Source of the DNA: Pseudomonas koreensis
GTDB taxonomy: Bacteria > Pseudomonadota > Gammaproteobacteria > Pseudomonadales > Pseudomonadaceae
Assembly: GCF_012986595.1 (NCBI RefSeq)
Contig: NZ_JAAQYM010000001.1
Span: 248,001 to 312,000 of the forward strand
Direction: 5' to 3'
DNA length: 64,000 bases
Shown one piece after another: positions 36,248-45,245 of the stretch. The number at the start of each line of letters is the position of its first letter. Within the stretch, counting starts at the first letter, position 1. Made by a program: the position numbers and the translations under genes. Below the pieces are notes generated by a model, which did not search any database, had not been told where the DNA came from, and worked only from the letters and a program-made list of their open reading frames with translations.

Positions 36248-37105
36248 TTATGCGGTGCGTCGGATGCCCAATCGGCTGATCCATACGGCGGCGAGGATGA
36301 CGCTACCGCCCAGCAACAACCTCCCCAGTTCTTCATGCTGATTCCAGATCAACAGGTTCAGCAGGAGCCCCACCGGCACATGCAGGTTGTTCATCACCGC
36401 CAACGTGCCGCCATTGACCATGCACGCGCCCTTGTTCCACCAGTACATCCCCAGCGCTGTCGAGACCAGCCCGAGAAACAGCAACACGCCCCACTGCAGC
36501 GGCGCTTCCGGCAGGAAGTTGGCTTTGCCGAACAGCAGGAATGCCGGCAACACCACCGCCAGTGCGCCGAGGTAGAAGAAGCCGAAACGCCGGTAATGCG
36601 GCAGGTTGCTGGGGTGTTTCGCCACCAGGTGCTTGTACAGTACTTGCCCGGCGGCGTAGGTGAAGTTGGCCAGTTGCAGCAGCAAGAAACCCATGAAGAA
36701 GTCCGGGTTGATGCTGTCGAAGCGAATCACCGCCGCACCGCCTACCGCGACCAGCGCGGCCACCAGCGCCCAAGGATTGAAACGGCGGTTGAGCGCATCT
36801 TCGATCAGCGTCACGTGCAAGGGCGTGAGGATGGTGAACAACAACACCTCCGGCACCGTCAGCACGCGGAAGCTCAGGTACAGGCAGACGTAGGTGATGC
36901 CGAACTGCAACGCGCCGATCAACAGCATGCCGCGCATGAAGGCGGGCTCTACCGAGCGCCAGCGGGTCAACGGGATGAACACCAGCCCGGCCAGCACCAC
37001 ACGCACCAGCACTGCGAAATAACTGTCGACATGCCCGGCGAGGTATTCGCCGATCAGACTGAAGGAAAACGCCTGGATCAGCGTGACAAAAAGTAGATAG
37101 CCCAT
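36248..37105 (-). CDS. DMT-superfamily carboxylate/amino acid/amine transporter
   Basis: A ten-helix transporter of 285 residues with the start GYLLFVTLIQAFSFSLIGEY and two EamA-like halves. LTVPEVLLFTILTPLHVTLI and the late motif MYWWNKGACMVNGGTLAVMN match the YtfF-type carboxylate/amino acid/amine branch. Substrate unknown. An overlapping 354-codon frame on the same strand is a shadow. Confidence 0.85.
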   Translation of the reverse strand: MGYLLFVTLIQAFSFSLIGEYLAGHVDSYFAVLVRVVLAGLVFIPLTRWRSVEPAFMRGMLLIGALQFGITYVCLYLSFRVLTVPEVLLFTILTPLHVTLIEDALNRRFNPWALVAALVAVGGAAVIRFDSINPDFFMGFLLLQLANFTYAAGQVLYKHLVAKHPSNLPHYRRFGFFYLGALAVVLPAFLLFGKANFLPEAPLQWGVLLFLGLVSTALGMYWWNKGACMVNGGTLAVMNNLHVPVGLLLNLLIWNQHEELGRLLLGGSVILAAVWISRLGIRRTA

Positions 37106-37173
37106 GGTCGCCTCTGTTTCGAATGGCGACGACGATAGCGGTTTTTACATCCTGCAACCAACACAAATCCCGT

Positions 37174-37251
37174 GTTGTAGCTGCCGCAGGCTGCGATCTT
37201 TTGATCTTGTTTTTTTCAATCAAAAGATCGCAGCCTGCGACAGCTCCTACA
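37174..37251. repeat. REP doublet, group I (left arm truncated)
   Basis: The left arm lacks the first bases (TGTAGCTGCCGCAGGCTGCG) while the right arm is nearly complete (GATCGCAGCCTGCGACAGCT). Confidence 0.85.
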
Positions 37252-37286
37252 AAGGGTTGGGTGTGAGCTACAGAATTTCCGGGCAA

Positions 37287-37325
37287 AAAAAAGCCCGATC
37301 TCGCTAAAGCGTTCAATCGGGCTAC
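37287..37325 (-). terminator. Rho-independent terminator of azoR
   Basis: On the minus strand AGCCCGAT pairs with ATCGGGCT and is followed by eight T. It lies about 110 bases after the azoR stop codon. Confidence 0.88.
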
Positions 37326-37431
37326 AGCACTCAGGAGCAACAAGTGCAAAGGGAGGTTCGATGCGCGTAGAGCCTTGAAGGGGTTGCGCCAGCTCACTAG
37401 ACCATCCAGCGATTATCTGGCGATTAACATG

Positions 37432-38031
37432 TCAAGCGACCTGGGACAGTTTGGCGTTGGCCTGGTTGAGGCCCTTCTCCTGGAAGTCGCCGCCCAGGTT
37501 CATGCCTTCAGCGTGAATGAAGGTCACGTCGTGGATGCCGATGAAGCCCATGACCTGACGCAGGTACGGTTCCTGGTGATCCGCCGGGCCGCCGGCATAG
37601 ATGCCGCCGCGAGCGGTCAGCACGTAGGCACGCTTGCCGCTGAGCAGGCCTTGCGGGCCGGTTTCGGTGTACTTGAAGGTCACGCCGGCACGCAGTACGT
37701 GGTCGAGCCAGGCCTTGAGGGTGCTCGGGATCGCAAAGTTGTACATCGGCGCAGCCATCACCAGCACGTCGGCGGCCAGCAACTCATCAGTCAATTGGTT
37801 GGAACGGTCCAGCGACGATTGCTCAAGGGCATTGCGCTGCTCAGCAGGTTTCATCCAGCCGCCCAGCAGGTTGATGTCCAGGTGCGGAACCGGGTTCACG
37901 GCGAGGTCACGCACGGTGATCTGATCGTCGGGATGCGCCGCTTTCCACTGAGCGATGAAGGTCTGGGTCAGTTGACGGGAAACCGAGTCTTGCTGGCGGG
38001 CGCTGCTTTCGATGATCAGAACGCGGGACAT
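37432..38031 (-). CDS. azoR: FMN-dependent NADH-azoreductase
   Basis: A 199-residue flavodoxin-fold enzyme that reduces quinones and azo compounds with NADH and FMN. The start SRVLIIESSARQQDSVSRQL is the FMN phosphate-binding strand and loop, and LVMAAPMYNFAIPSTLKAWL and YVLTARGGIY are conserved in AzoR. I start at this ATG, with GGAG 9 bases upstream, not at the longer frame. Its own terminator lies downstream. Confidence 0.9.
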   Translation of the reverse strand: MSRVLIIESSARQQDSVSRQLTQTFIAQWKAAHPDDQITVRDLAVNPVPHLDINLLGGWMKPAEQRNALEQSSLDRSNQLTDELLAADVLVMAAPMYNFAIPSTLKAWLDHVLRAGVTFKYTETGPQGLLSGKRAYVLTARGGIYAGGPADHQEPYLRQVMGFIGIHDVTFIHAEGMNLGGDFQEKGLNQANAKLSQVA

Positions 38032-38161
38032 GGTGTGTAGTCTCCATCCGAGAATGTTGTAGGTCGATGGAGTGAAGGTTAAACAGAGTCGAATCGATGA
38101 AAAAGCGCAAATAATTGCTGCAAAGCATCGAATAATTCGTTTAGATGCTGACACGTACCCT

Positions 38162-38251
38162 TGTAGGAGTGAGCCTGCTCGCGATAGCGGTGTGTCAGAC
38201 ACATTAGGGTTACTGACACACCGCTATCGCGAGCAGGCTCACTCCTACAGG
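38162..38251. repeat. Long perfect palindrome, diverged group IV REP
   Basis: The two arms are exact complements over about 36 bases from GTAGGAGTGAGCCTGCTCGC to GCGAGCAGGCTCACTCCTAC, with a short unpaired centre. The outer ends combine a GTAGGAG start with a group IV core. Confidence 0.9.
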
Positions 38252-38260
38252 GGATCGCCG

Positions 38261-38575
38261 TTATTTCGGGTTGCAGGTCAGTTCGATCCGCAGCCTGATG
38301 ATCTCGCGGGAGAACTTGGCGGTGGCATTTTTGTGTTTGCCGGCCGGTACTTCGATGTTGCGCGTACGCGGTGCTTCCGGACCATTGTTGAAAACGACTT
38401 TGCAGTTCGCGTCGACTTCACCGAAGTTGGTGACTTTTATGGAGCCGATGTCCTTGTCGGTGTCATAGGTTTCGTAGTCGATCTTCACGCCATCGAGGTT
38501 CTTCTGCACATCGATCGGGTAAGCAAATGCCGTCAGCGGCAATAGCGCGAACACCACACAACAGAATTTTTTCAT
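38261..38575 (-). CDS. Small secreted hypothetical protein
   Basis: A 104-residue protein with a signal peptide (KKFCCVVFALLPLTAFA). The mature part is a beta-rich domain with two cysteines (DANCKVVF, LTCNPK) likely in a disulfide. Homologues are often mislabelled 3-phosphoglycerate kinase; nothing in the sequence supports that. Periplasmic role unknown. Confidence 0.75.
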   Translation of the reverse strand: MKKFCCVVFALLPLTAFAYPIDVQKNLDGVKIDYETYDTDKDIGSIKVTNFGEVDANCKVVFNNGPEAPRTRNIEVPAGKHKNATAKFSREIIRLRIELTCNPK

Positions 38576-38624
38576 TCGCCAGTCTCCATGAGGGACGGCC
38601 AGCTTAGGACAAGAGGAGCTATTG

Positions 38625-39548
38625 ATGAAAGCGCCCCGCGTGACCCTTGATCAATGGCGAACATTGCAGGCGGTGGTCGACCATGGCGGATTCGCCCAGG
38701 CCGCCGAGGCCTTGCACCGTTCGCAGTCGTCGGTGAGTTACACCGTCGCCCGCATGCAGGACCAGCTCGGCGTGCCGTTGCTGCGCATCGACGGGCGCAA
38801 GGCGGTGCTCACCGAAGCCGGTGGCGTGCTGCTGCGTCGCTCGCGGCAACTGGTGAAACAGGCCAGCCAACTGGAAGACCTCGCCCATCACATGGAGCAA
38901 GGCTGGGAGGCCGAGGTGCGGCTGGTGGTTGATGCGGCCTACCCGAGCGCCCGTATCGTCCGGGCACTGACCGCGTTCATGCCGCAGAGTCGTGGCTGCC
39001 GCGTGCGTCTGCGCGAAGAAGTGCTGTCGGGGGTCGAGGAAGTCTTGCTCGAAGGGGTCGCCGATCTGGCAATCACCGGCCTGAGCATTCCCGGCTACCT
39101 CGGTGCGGAATTGAGCGACGTCGAGTTCGTCGCCGTCGCCCACCCGGATCACGCCTTGCATCGGCTCAACCGCGAACTGAGCTTCCAGGACCTGGAAACC
39201 CAGATGCAGGTGGTGATCCGCGACTCCGGGCGTCAGCAGCCGCGCGACGTCGGCTGGCTCGGCGCCGAACAGCGCTGGACTGTCGGCAGCCTCGCCACCG
39301 CCGCCACTTTTGTCAGCAGCGGTCTGGGCTTTGCCTGGCTGCCGCGACACATGATCGAACGCGAATTGAGGGAAGGTTCGCTCAAGCTGCTACCGTTGGA
39401 TCAGGGCGGCAGCCGCAACCCAAGCTTCTATCTGTATTCGAACAAGGACAAACCCTTGGGCCCGGCGACACAAATCCTCATCGAGCTGTTGCGCACCTTC
39501 GACACCTTGCCGCTGGACGCACCGTTCGCCGCCCCTGAACAAGCCTGA
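38625..39548 (+). CDS. LysR-family regulator
   Basis: A LysR-type regulator of about 307 residues, helix-turn-helix at about 18-45 (GGFAQAAEALHRSQSSVSYT). I start at the ATG with GAGGAG 6 bases upstream, one codon inside a TTG-started frame. An alpha/beta hydrolase gene follows 14 bases later and ppiA 3 bases after that, so the regulator seems to head an operon. Ligand unknown. Confidence 0.85.
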   Translation: MKAPRVTLDQWRTLQAVVDHGGFAQAAEALHRSQSSVSYTVARMQDQLGVPLLRIDGRKAVLTEAGGVLLRRSRQLVKQASQLEDLAHHMEQGWEAEVRLVVDAAYPSARIVRALTAFMPQSRGCRVRLREEVLSGVEEVLLEGVADLAITGLSIPGYLGAELSDVEFVAVAHPDHALHRLNRELSFQDLETQMQVVIRDSGRQQPRDVGWLGAEQRWTVGSLATAATFVSSGLGFAWLPRHMIERELREGSLKLLPLDQGGSRNPSFYLYSNKDKPLGPATQILIELLRTFDTLPLDAPFAAPEQA

Positions 39549-39562
39549 CACGGAGTTCACCG

Positions 39563-40366
39563 ATGGCGTATTTCGAGCATGAAGGTTGCAACCTGCACTA
39601 CGAGGAATATGGCCACGGTACGCCGTTGCTGCTGGTTCACGGGCTCGGCTCGAGCACCCTGGACTGGGAAATGCAGATCCCGGCGCTGTCAGCCCATTAC
39701 CGGGTGATCGTCCCGGACATACGCGGTCACGGTCGCTCGGACAAACCTCGCGAGCGCTACAGCATCGCCGGTTTCAGTGCTGATCTGCTGGCGCTGATCG
39801 AGCACCTGAACCTCGGCCCGGTGCACTACGTCGGGCTGTCGATGGGCGGGATGATCGGCTTTCAGCTCGCCGTCGATCAGCCGCAAATGCTCAAGAGCCT
39901 GACCATCGTCAACAGCGCCCCCGAAGTCAAAATCCGCAGCCGCGACGATTACTGGCAGTGGTTCAAGCGCTGGAGCCTGATGCGCGTGCTCAGCCTGGCC
40001 ACCATTGGCAAAGCACTGGGCGGCAAACTTTTTCCGAAACCCGAACAGGCCGATCTGCGGCAGAAAATGGCCGAACGCTGGGCAAGAAACGACAAACGTG
40101 CTTATCTCGCCAGCTTCGATGCGATTGTTGGCTGGGGCGTTCAGGAACGACTTTCCCGGGTGACCTGTCCAACCCTCATCGTCAGCGCCGACCGTGACTA
40201 CACGCCGGTAGCGCTGAAAGAAACCTATGTAAAACTGCTGCCCGATGCGCGGCTGGTGGTGATCGCCGATTCGCGCCACGCCACCCCGCTCGATCAACCC
40301 GAACGCTTCAACCAAACGCTGCTGGAGTTTCTCGCCGCAGCCGATATTCAATCTCAGGATCACTGA
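39563..40366 (+). CDS. Alpha/beta-fold hydrolase
   Basis: A 267-residue hydrolase with the oxyanion motif LLLVHGLGSS, the nucleophile elbow GLSMGG (serine near residue 95), an aspartate in SADRDYTP and a final histidine in DSRHATPLDQP. No signal peptide. It lies in a likely operon between a LysR gene and ppiA. The sequence resembles lactone or ester hydrolases such as the 3-oxoadipate enol-lactonase type, but the substrate cannot be fixed. Confidence 0.85.
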   Translation: MAYFEHEGCNLHYEEYGHGTPLLLVHGLGSSTLDWEMQIPALSAHYRVIVPDIRGHGRSDKPRERYSIAGFSADLLALIEHLNLGPVHYVGLSMGGMIGFQLAVDQPQMLKSLTIVNSAPEVKIRSRDDYWQWFKRWSLMRVLSLATIGKALGGKLFPKPEQADLRQKMAERWARNDKRAYLASFDAIVGWGVQERLSRVTCPTLIVSADRDYTPVALKETYVKLLPDARLVVIADSRHATPLDQPERFNQTLLEFLAAADIQSQDH

Positions 40367-40369
40367 CCC

Positions 40370-40933
40370 ATGCTGAAAAAACTCGCCCTCGCCGCCGGTA
40401 CCGTGCTGTTTGCTGCCAACCTGATGGCTGCCACCCCGGCCAAAGCGCCGCACGTATTGCTGGACACCACCAACGGTCAGATCGAAATCGAACTGGATCC
40501 GGTCAAGGCGCCGATCAGTACCAAAAACTTTCTGGATTACGTCAACAGCGGCTTCTACAACAACACCATTTTCCATCGTGTGATCCCGGGTTTCATGGCT
40601 CAGGGCGGCGGTTTCACCCAGCAGATGCAACAGAAAGACACCAAGGCGCCGATCAAGAACGAAGCCAGCAACGGCCTGCATAACGTTCGCGGTACCTTGT
40701 CGATGGCGCGCACCTCCAACCCTGACTCGGCCACCAGCCAGTTCTTCATCAACGTGGCTGACAATGCATTCCTCGACCCGGGTCGTGATGCCGGTTACGC
40801 GGTGTTCGCCAAAGTGGTCAAAGGCATGGACGTGGTCGACATCATCGTCAACTCGCCAACCACCACCAAACAGGGCATGCAGAACGTGCCTTCCGACCCT
40901 GTGATCATCAAGTCGGCCAAAGTCATCGACTAA
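40370..40933 (+). CDS. ppiA: Periplasmic peptidyl-prolyl isomerase A (cyclophilin)
   Basis: A 187-residue cyclophilin with a signal peptide ([19 protein letters not shown]). Active-site motifs are [15 protein letters not shown] and the conserved [19 protein letters not shown]. It starts 3 bases after the hydrolase stop. It should catalyse proline isomerisation in periplasmic protein folding. Confidence 0.92.
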   Translation: MLKKLALAAGTVLFAANLMAATPAKAPHVLLDTTNGQIEIELDPVKAPISTKNFLDYVNSGFYNNTIFHRVIPGFMAQGGGFTQQMQQKDTKAPIKNEASNGLHNVRGTLSMARTSNPDSATSQFFINVADNAFLDPGRDAGYAVFAKVVKGMDVVDIIVNSPTTTKQGMQNVPSDPVIIKSAKVID

Positions 40934-40950
40934 GCTGTACAGGGCGCTTC

Positions 40951-40980
40951 GAGCGGCGTGAATTCGACCTCACGCCGTTC
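40951..40980 (+). terminator. Possible terminator hairpin after ppiA
   Basis: GAGCGGCGTGA and TCACGCCGTTC form an 11-bp stem with one G-T pair around eight bases. No T run follows, so it may only protect the mRNA end. Confidence 0.4.
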
Positions 40981-40990
40981 ACACCGATAA

Positions 40991-41021
40991 AAGGAGAGCC
41001 CGGCTCCCGGGCGGTTATCTG
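40991..41021 (+). promoter_or_regulatory. Ribosome-binding site with intervening hairpin
   Basis: AAGGAG lies 25 bases before the ABC exporter ATG, too far for a normal start. A perfect 6-bp GC hairpin (GCCCGG-CTC-CCGGGC) sits between them; when folded, the effective spacing falls to about 10 bases. Confidence 0.5.
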
Positions 41022-42854
41022 ATGCTCTATCGCCGTTTCGAACAACTGATCGACATATTCCGCGACGCTCCGACGGCGTCCCCTCCAGATCGTGTCTGGC
41101 CCTTCTATACCTATTACCTGAAACAAGTCTGGCCGAGCTTCGCAGCCCTGCTGGTGGTCGGCCTGTTTGCCGCGTTGATCGAAGTGGCGCTGTTCAGTTA
41201 CCTGAGCCGCATCATTGACATGGCGCAGGGCACGCCCAACCCGAATTTCTTCAGCGACCACGCCCTCGAACTGACGTGGATGCTGGTGGTTGCGCTGGTA
41301 CTGCGGCCGATTTTCTTCGGCCTGCACGACCTGCTGGTGCACCAGACCCTGAGCCCGGGGATGACCAGCATGATTCGCTGGCAGAACCACAGCTACGTGC
41401 TCAAGCAGAGCCTGAACTTCTTCCAGAACGACTTCGCCGGGCGCATCGCCCAACGCATCATGCAGACCGGCAACTCGCTGCGTGATTCGGCGGTGCAGGC
41501 GGTGGATGCGCTGTGGCACGTGGTGATCTACGCGATCAGTTCGCTGGTGCTGTTCGCCGAAGCCGACTGGCGCCTGATGATCCCGCTGCTGACGTGGATC
41601 GCCGCCTACATCGGCGCGCTGTATTACTTCGTGCCACGGGTGAAAGAACGCTCGGTGGAAGCCTCCGACGCGCGCTCGAAACTGATGGGACGGATCGTCG
41701 ACGGCTACACCAACATCGCCACCCTCAAGCTGTTCGCCCACACCAACTTCGAACAGCACTACGCCAAGGAAGCCATCGAGGAACAGACGGTCAAGGCGCA
41801 GATGGCCGGCCGCGTGGTCACCAGCATGGACGTGGCGATCACCACCATGAACGGTTTGCTGATCGTCGGTACTACGGCGCTGGCGCTGTGGCTGTGGACG
41901 CAGTCGCTGATCACGGTCGGCGCTATCGCCCTCGCCACCGGTCTGGTGATCCGCATCGTCAACATGTCCGGCTGGATCATGTGGGTGGTCACCGGCATCT
42001 TCGAAAACATCGGCATGGTCCAGGACGGTCTGCAGACCATCTCGCAACCGGTCAGCGTCACCGACCGGGAGCAGGCCAAACCGCTGGCCGTGGCCCGTGG
42101 CGAAGTGCGTTTCGAGCACGTGGATTTTCACTACGGCAAGAAGAAAGGCATCATCGGCGACCTCAATCTGAACATTAAACCAGGCGAGAAAATCGGTTTG
42201 ATCGGGCCGTCCGGCGCTGGCAAATCGACCTTGGTCAACCTGCTCCTGCGCCTGTATGACGTCGAGGGCGGACGGATCATGATCGATGGGCAGAACATCG
42301 CCGAAGTCGGTCAGGAAAGCCTGCGTGCGCGCATTGGCATGATCACTCAGGACACGTCTTTGCTGCACCGCTCGATCCGCGACAACTTGTTGTATGGCAA
42401 GCCTGACGCCACCGATGCAGAGTTGTGGGACGCGGTGCACAAGGCCCGCGCCGATGAGTTCATTCCGTTGCTGTCGGACGCTGAAGGCCGGACCGGGTTC
42501 GACGCGCATGTCGGCGAGCGTGGGGTGAAACTGTCCGGCGGTCAGCGCCAGCGCATCGCGATTGCCCGGGTGCTGCTCAAGGACGCGCCGATCCTGATCA
42601 TGGACGAAGCGACCTCGGCACTCGACTCGGAAGTCGAAGCGGCGATCCAGGAAAGCCTGGAAACCCTGATGCAAGGCAAGACTGTGATCGCCATCGCCCA
42701 CCGCCTCTCGACCATCGCCCGTATGGACCGGCTGGTGGTGCTGGAAAACGGCAAGATCGCCGAGAGCGGCACCCATGCTGAATTGCTGGCCCACCGCGGG
42801 CTGTATGCGCGGTTGTGGGCGCACCAGACCGGGGGGTTTGTCGGGATCGATTGA
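41022..42854 (+). CDS. ABC exporter, fused permease and ATPase (MsbA/multidrug type)
   Basis: A 610-residue ABC half-transporter. Six membrane helices occupy about residues 30-330. The nucleotide-binding domain has Walker A GPSGAGKST (about 397), signature LSGGQRQ (about 503), Walker B ILIMDEATSALD and H-loop IAHRLSTI. It probably exports lipids or drugs as a homodimer. The start has an unusual hairpin between AAGGAG and ATG. A terminator lies about 180 bases downstream, beyond a REP doublet. A long minus-strand frame over it is a shadow. Confidence 0.9.
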   Translation: MLYRRFEQLIDIFRDAPTASPPDRVWPFYTYYLKQVWPSFAALLVVGLFAALIEVALFSYLSRIIDMAQGTPNPNFFSDHALELTWMLVVALVLRPIFFGLHDLLVHQTLSPGMTSMIRWQNHSYVLKQSLNFFQNDFAGRIAQRIMQTGNSLRDSAVQAVDALWHVVIYAISSLVLFAEADWRLMIPLLTWIAAYIGALYYFVPRVKERSVEASDARSKLMGRIVDGYTNIATLKLFAHTNFEQHYAKEAIEEQTVKAQMAGRVVTSMDVAITTMNGLLIVGTTALALWLWTQSLITVGAIALATGLVIRIVNMSGWIMWVVTGIFENIGMVQDGLQTISQPVSVTDREQAKPLAVARGEVRFEHVDFHYGKKKGIIGDLNLNIKPGEKIGLIGPSGAGKSTLVNLLLRLYDVEGGRIMIDGQNIAEVGQESLRARIGMITQDTSLLHRSIRDNLLYGKPDATDAELWDAVHKARADEFIPLLSDAEGRTGFDAHVGERGVKLSGGQRQRIAIARVLLKDAPILIMDEATSALDSEVEAAIQESLETLMQGKTVIAIAHRLSTIARMDRLVVLENGKIAESGTHAELLAHRGLYARLWAHQTGGFVGID

Positions 42855-42881
42855 CCACAGAAAACCCGAAGCTGTGAGCTG

Positions 42882-43016
42882 TTGTGGCGAGGGAGCTTGC
42901 TCCCGCTCTGCTGCGCAGCCGTCGCAGAACCCGCCAACCGTGAAAGTCTGACACTACCGGCGTAGATAGTTTTGAGACAGCTTCGCTGTCCAGCGGGAGC
43001 AAGCTCCCTCGCCACA
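42882..43016. repeat. REP doublet, group II
   Basis: GTGGCGAGGGAGCTTGCTCC and its complement; the spacer contains AGACAGCTTCGCTGTC, a hairpin. Confidence 0.88.
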
Positions 43017-43034
43017 CGGTGTTTGCCCGCCAGG

Positions 43035-43077
43035 AAACCGCCAGAGCCTGCCAAAAACGGGCTCTGGCGGTTTTTTC
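43035..43077 (+). terminator. Rho-independent terminator
   Basis: AACCGCCAGAGCC and GGCTCTGGCGGTT form a 13-bp stem followed by a T run. It lies past the REP doublet after the ABC exporter and ends that transcript. Confidence 0.92.
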
Positions 43078-43205
43078 ATGCCTGCTGGAAATTCATCCAA
43101 AGCGTGCTGTACTCAGCCAAGGTTCCAGCAGGGAACCTGTCGTAAATCTGCAGGGACGCACAACGCAATACAGTCTCGATAGCATGGGCTATCAAGGACT
43201 CTCTC

Positions 43206-43901
43206 ATGTCTCTGTTCAAACGTTCAGTTACGGAGTTGTTGGGTACGTTCTGGCTGGTTCTGGGTGGCTGTGGCAGCGCGGTCATTGCAGCGTCTTCGCC
43301 GTTGGGCATTGGAGTGCTGGGGGTAGCCCTGGCGTTTGGTCTGACGGTGCTGACCATGGCGTTCGCCATCGGTCACATCAGCGGATGTCATCTCAACCCG
43401 GCCGTCTCGGTCGGTCTGTTCGTCGGCGGTCGGTTTCCGGCCAAAGAGTTGCCCGCCTATATCATTGCGCAGGTGCTCGGCGCGATTCTCGCAGCGGCGC
43501 TGATTGCACACATTGCCAGTGGCAAGGAGGGTTTCGATATCGCCGCCGGCCTGGCCTCCAACGGATATGGCGAACATTCGCCGGGCAAGTATTCGATGGC
43601 GGCGGGGTTTGTCACCGAACTGGTGATGACGGCAATGTTTGTGATCATCATTCTGGGAGCGACCGATAGACGCGCACCACCGGGGCTGGCACCGATCGCC
43701 ATCGGTCTGGGCCTGACGCTGATTCACCTGATCTCGATTCCCGTCACCAACACCTCGGTCAACCCGGCGCGCAGTACCGGGCCGGCGCTGATGGTCGGCG
43801 GCTGGGCGATCGCGCAGTTGTGGATGTTCTGGGTCGCGCCGTTGATTGGCGCGGTGGTCGGTGGCGGGATCTATCGCTGGTTGGGCAAAGAAGAAACCTG
43901 A
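43206..43901 (+). CDS. aqpZ: Aquaporin Z (water channel)
   Basis: A 231-residue water channel with six membrane helices and both NPA boxes: [12 protein letters not shown] (about residue 62) and [15 protein letters not shown] (about 185). The selectivity-filter arginine follows the second box. AAGGA lies before the ATG. A frame-shifted plus-strand frame inside it is a shadow. Confidence 0.95.
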   Translation: MSLFKRSVTELLGTFWLVLGGCGSAVIAASSPLGIGVLGVALAFGLTVLTMAFAIGHISGCHLNPAVSVGLFVGGRFPAKELPAYIIAQVLGAILAAALIAHIASGKEGFDIAAGLASNGYGEHSPGKYSMAAGFVTELVMTAMFVIIILGATDRRAPPGLAPIAIGLGLTLIHLISIPVTNTSVNPARSTGPALMVGGWAIAQLWMFWVAPLIGAVVGGGIYRWLGKEET

Positions 43902-43920
43902 GGGATGCCTGAGCTCCCTT

Positions 43921-44009
43921 TGTAGGAGCTGCCGAAGGCTGCGATCTTTTGATCTTGATGTTCAAAAAAAACCAGATCAAAAGATCGCAGCCTTCGGCGG
44001 CTCCTACAG
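43921..44009. repeat. REP doublet, group I
   Basis: GTAGGAGCTGCCGAAGGCTG and its complement around an AT-rich spacer, between convergent genes. Confidence 0.88.
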
Positions 44010-44014
44010 GGGAT

Positions 44015-45139
44015 TCAGGTTTGGCGATAGGGCAAGGCCGTTTTTGCTTCTTCGGCATAGGCGAGGATGCCGGCGCGTTCCTGTTTCAGGAAATCCTTCA
44101 CCGCCGCTTTCAGCCCAGGATGACGCAAGTAATGCCATGAATGGGTAATCACCGGCTCGAAGCCACGAATCAACTTGTGCTCGCCCTGAGCGCCGGCATC
44201 GAAGCGTTGATAGCCCTGCGCAATCGCGTAATCCATGCCCTGATAAAAACAGGTCTCGAAGTGCAGTCGATCAAACTCCGCCAGACAGCCCCAATAGCGT
44301 CCGTAGAAACTGTCGCCACCGACCAGACTGAAGGCCATCGCCACCGGACGTGAAGCCTGCTTGGCGAAGACGACCCGAATCGACTCCGGCATCCGCTCAG
44401 CCAGCAGACTGAAAAACTCCCGCGTCAGGTACGGCGCCTGCCGACGCACCGCATAGGTATTGGCGTAACAGGCGTAGACAAAATCCCACTGTGCCTCGTC
44501 CAGCTCGCGCCCCTCCAGCCATTCAAACGCAAAGCCCTGCCCCGCCACTTGCTCGCGTTCCTTGCGCATCTGTTTGCGCTTGCGCGAACTGAGCACGTCG
44601 AGAAAATCCTGAAAGTCGCGATACCCGCGATTCTGCCAGTGATACTGACAGCCAATGCGCTGCAGCCAACCCGGCTGCTCGGCCATGGCGGCGTCGGTGA
44701 ACGGGTCGGTGAAATTGATGTGCGCGCTGGAAAGCCCTTCGATCTCCAGATAACCCGGCAGACTCTTGAGCAGTTCGAAACCGTCCTCGACATTCGCCGC
44801 CAGCAGGCGCGGGCCACTGACCGGACTGAACGGTACCGCCGTCAGCAACTTGGGGTAGTAATCGATGCCGGCCCGGGAGCAAGCGTCGGCCCAACCGTGA
44901 TCGAACACGTACTCGCCGTAGGAATGCCACTTGCGGTAACTGGGCAGTGCGGCGATCAATCGGCCGTCTTCAATGTGCAGCAGATGCTCGGGTTGCCAAC
45001 CGGTGTGCGGGCCGACGCTGCCGCTGTCTTCCAGTGCGCTGAGGAACGCATGGCGCAAGAACGGCTGACTTTCGGGCACCAACGCATCCCAGCATTCGGC
45101 TGCTAACTCGGATAAATTTTCATAAACATGCAGCGTCAT
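44015..45139 (-). CDS. FemAB/GNAT-like protein (COG3146, DUF482 type)
   Basis: A 374-residue soluble protein with a double GNAT-like fold. SSRKRKQMRKEREQVAGQG and FYGRYWGCLAEFDRLHFETC are typical of the COG3146 family, distantly related to FemAB peptidyltransferases. The start TLHVYENLSELAAECWDAL fits known homologues; an upstream ATG would add 25 residues with no ribosome-binding site. The reaction is unknown. Confidence 0.8.
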   Translation of the reverse strand: MTLHVYENLSELAAECWDALVPESQPFLRHAFLSALEDSGSVGPHTGWQPEHLLHIEDGRLIAALPSYRKWHSYGEYVFDHGWADACSRAGIDYYPKLLTAVPFSPVSGPRLLAANVEDGFELLKSLPGYLEIEGLSSAHINFTDPFTDAAMAEQPGWLQRIGCQYHWQNRGYRDFQDFLDVLSSRKRKQMRKEREQVAGQGFAFEWLEGRELDEAQWDFVYACYANTYAVRRQAPYLTREFFSLLAERMPESIRVVFAKQASRPVAMAFSLVGGDSFYGRYWGCLAEFDRLHFETCFYQGMDYAIAQGYQRFDAGAQGEHKLIRGFEPVITHSWHYLRHPGLKAAVKDFLKQERAGILAYAEEAKTALPYRQT

Positions 45140-45245
45140 TTCGTTTCTCGATGGATGCCCTCTCACCACCGAGTATCCCCGATCTTCAATCCAAGCCAAA
45201 ACAATAAACCACATAGAAATGGATCAAAGTCAGGGAGCCCGAGTG

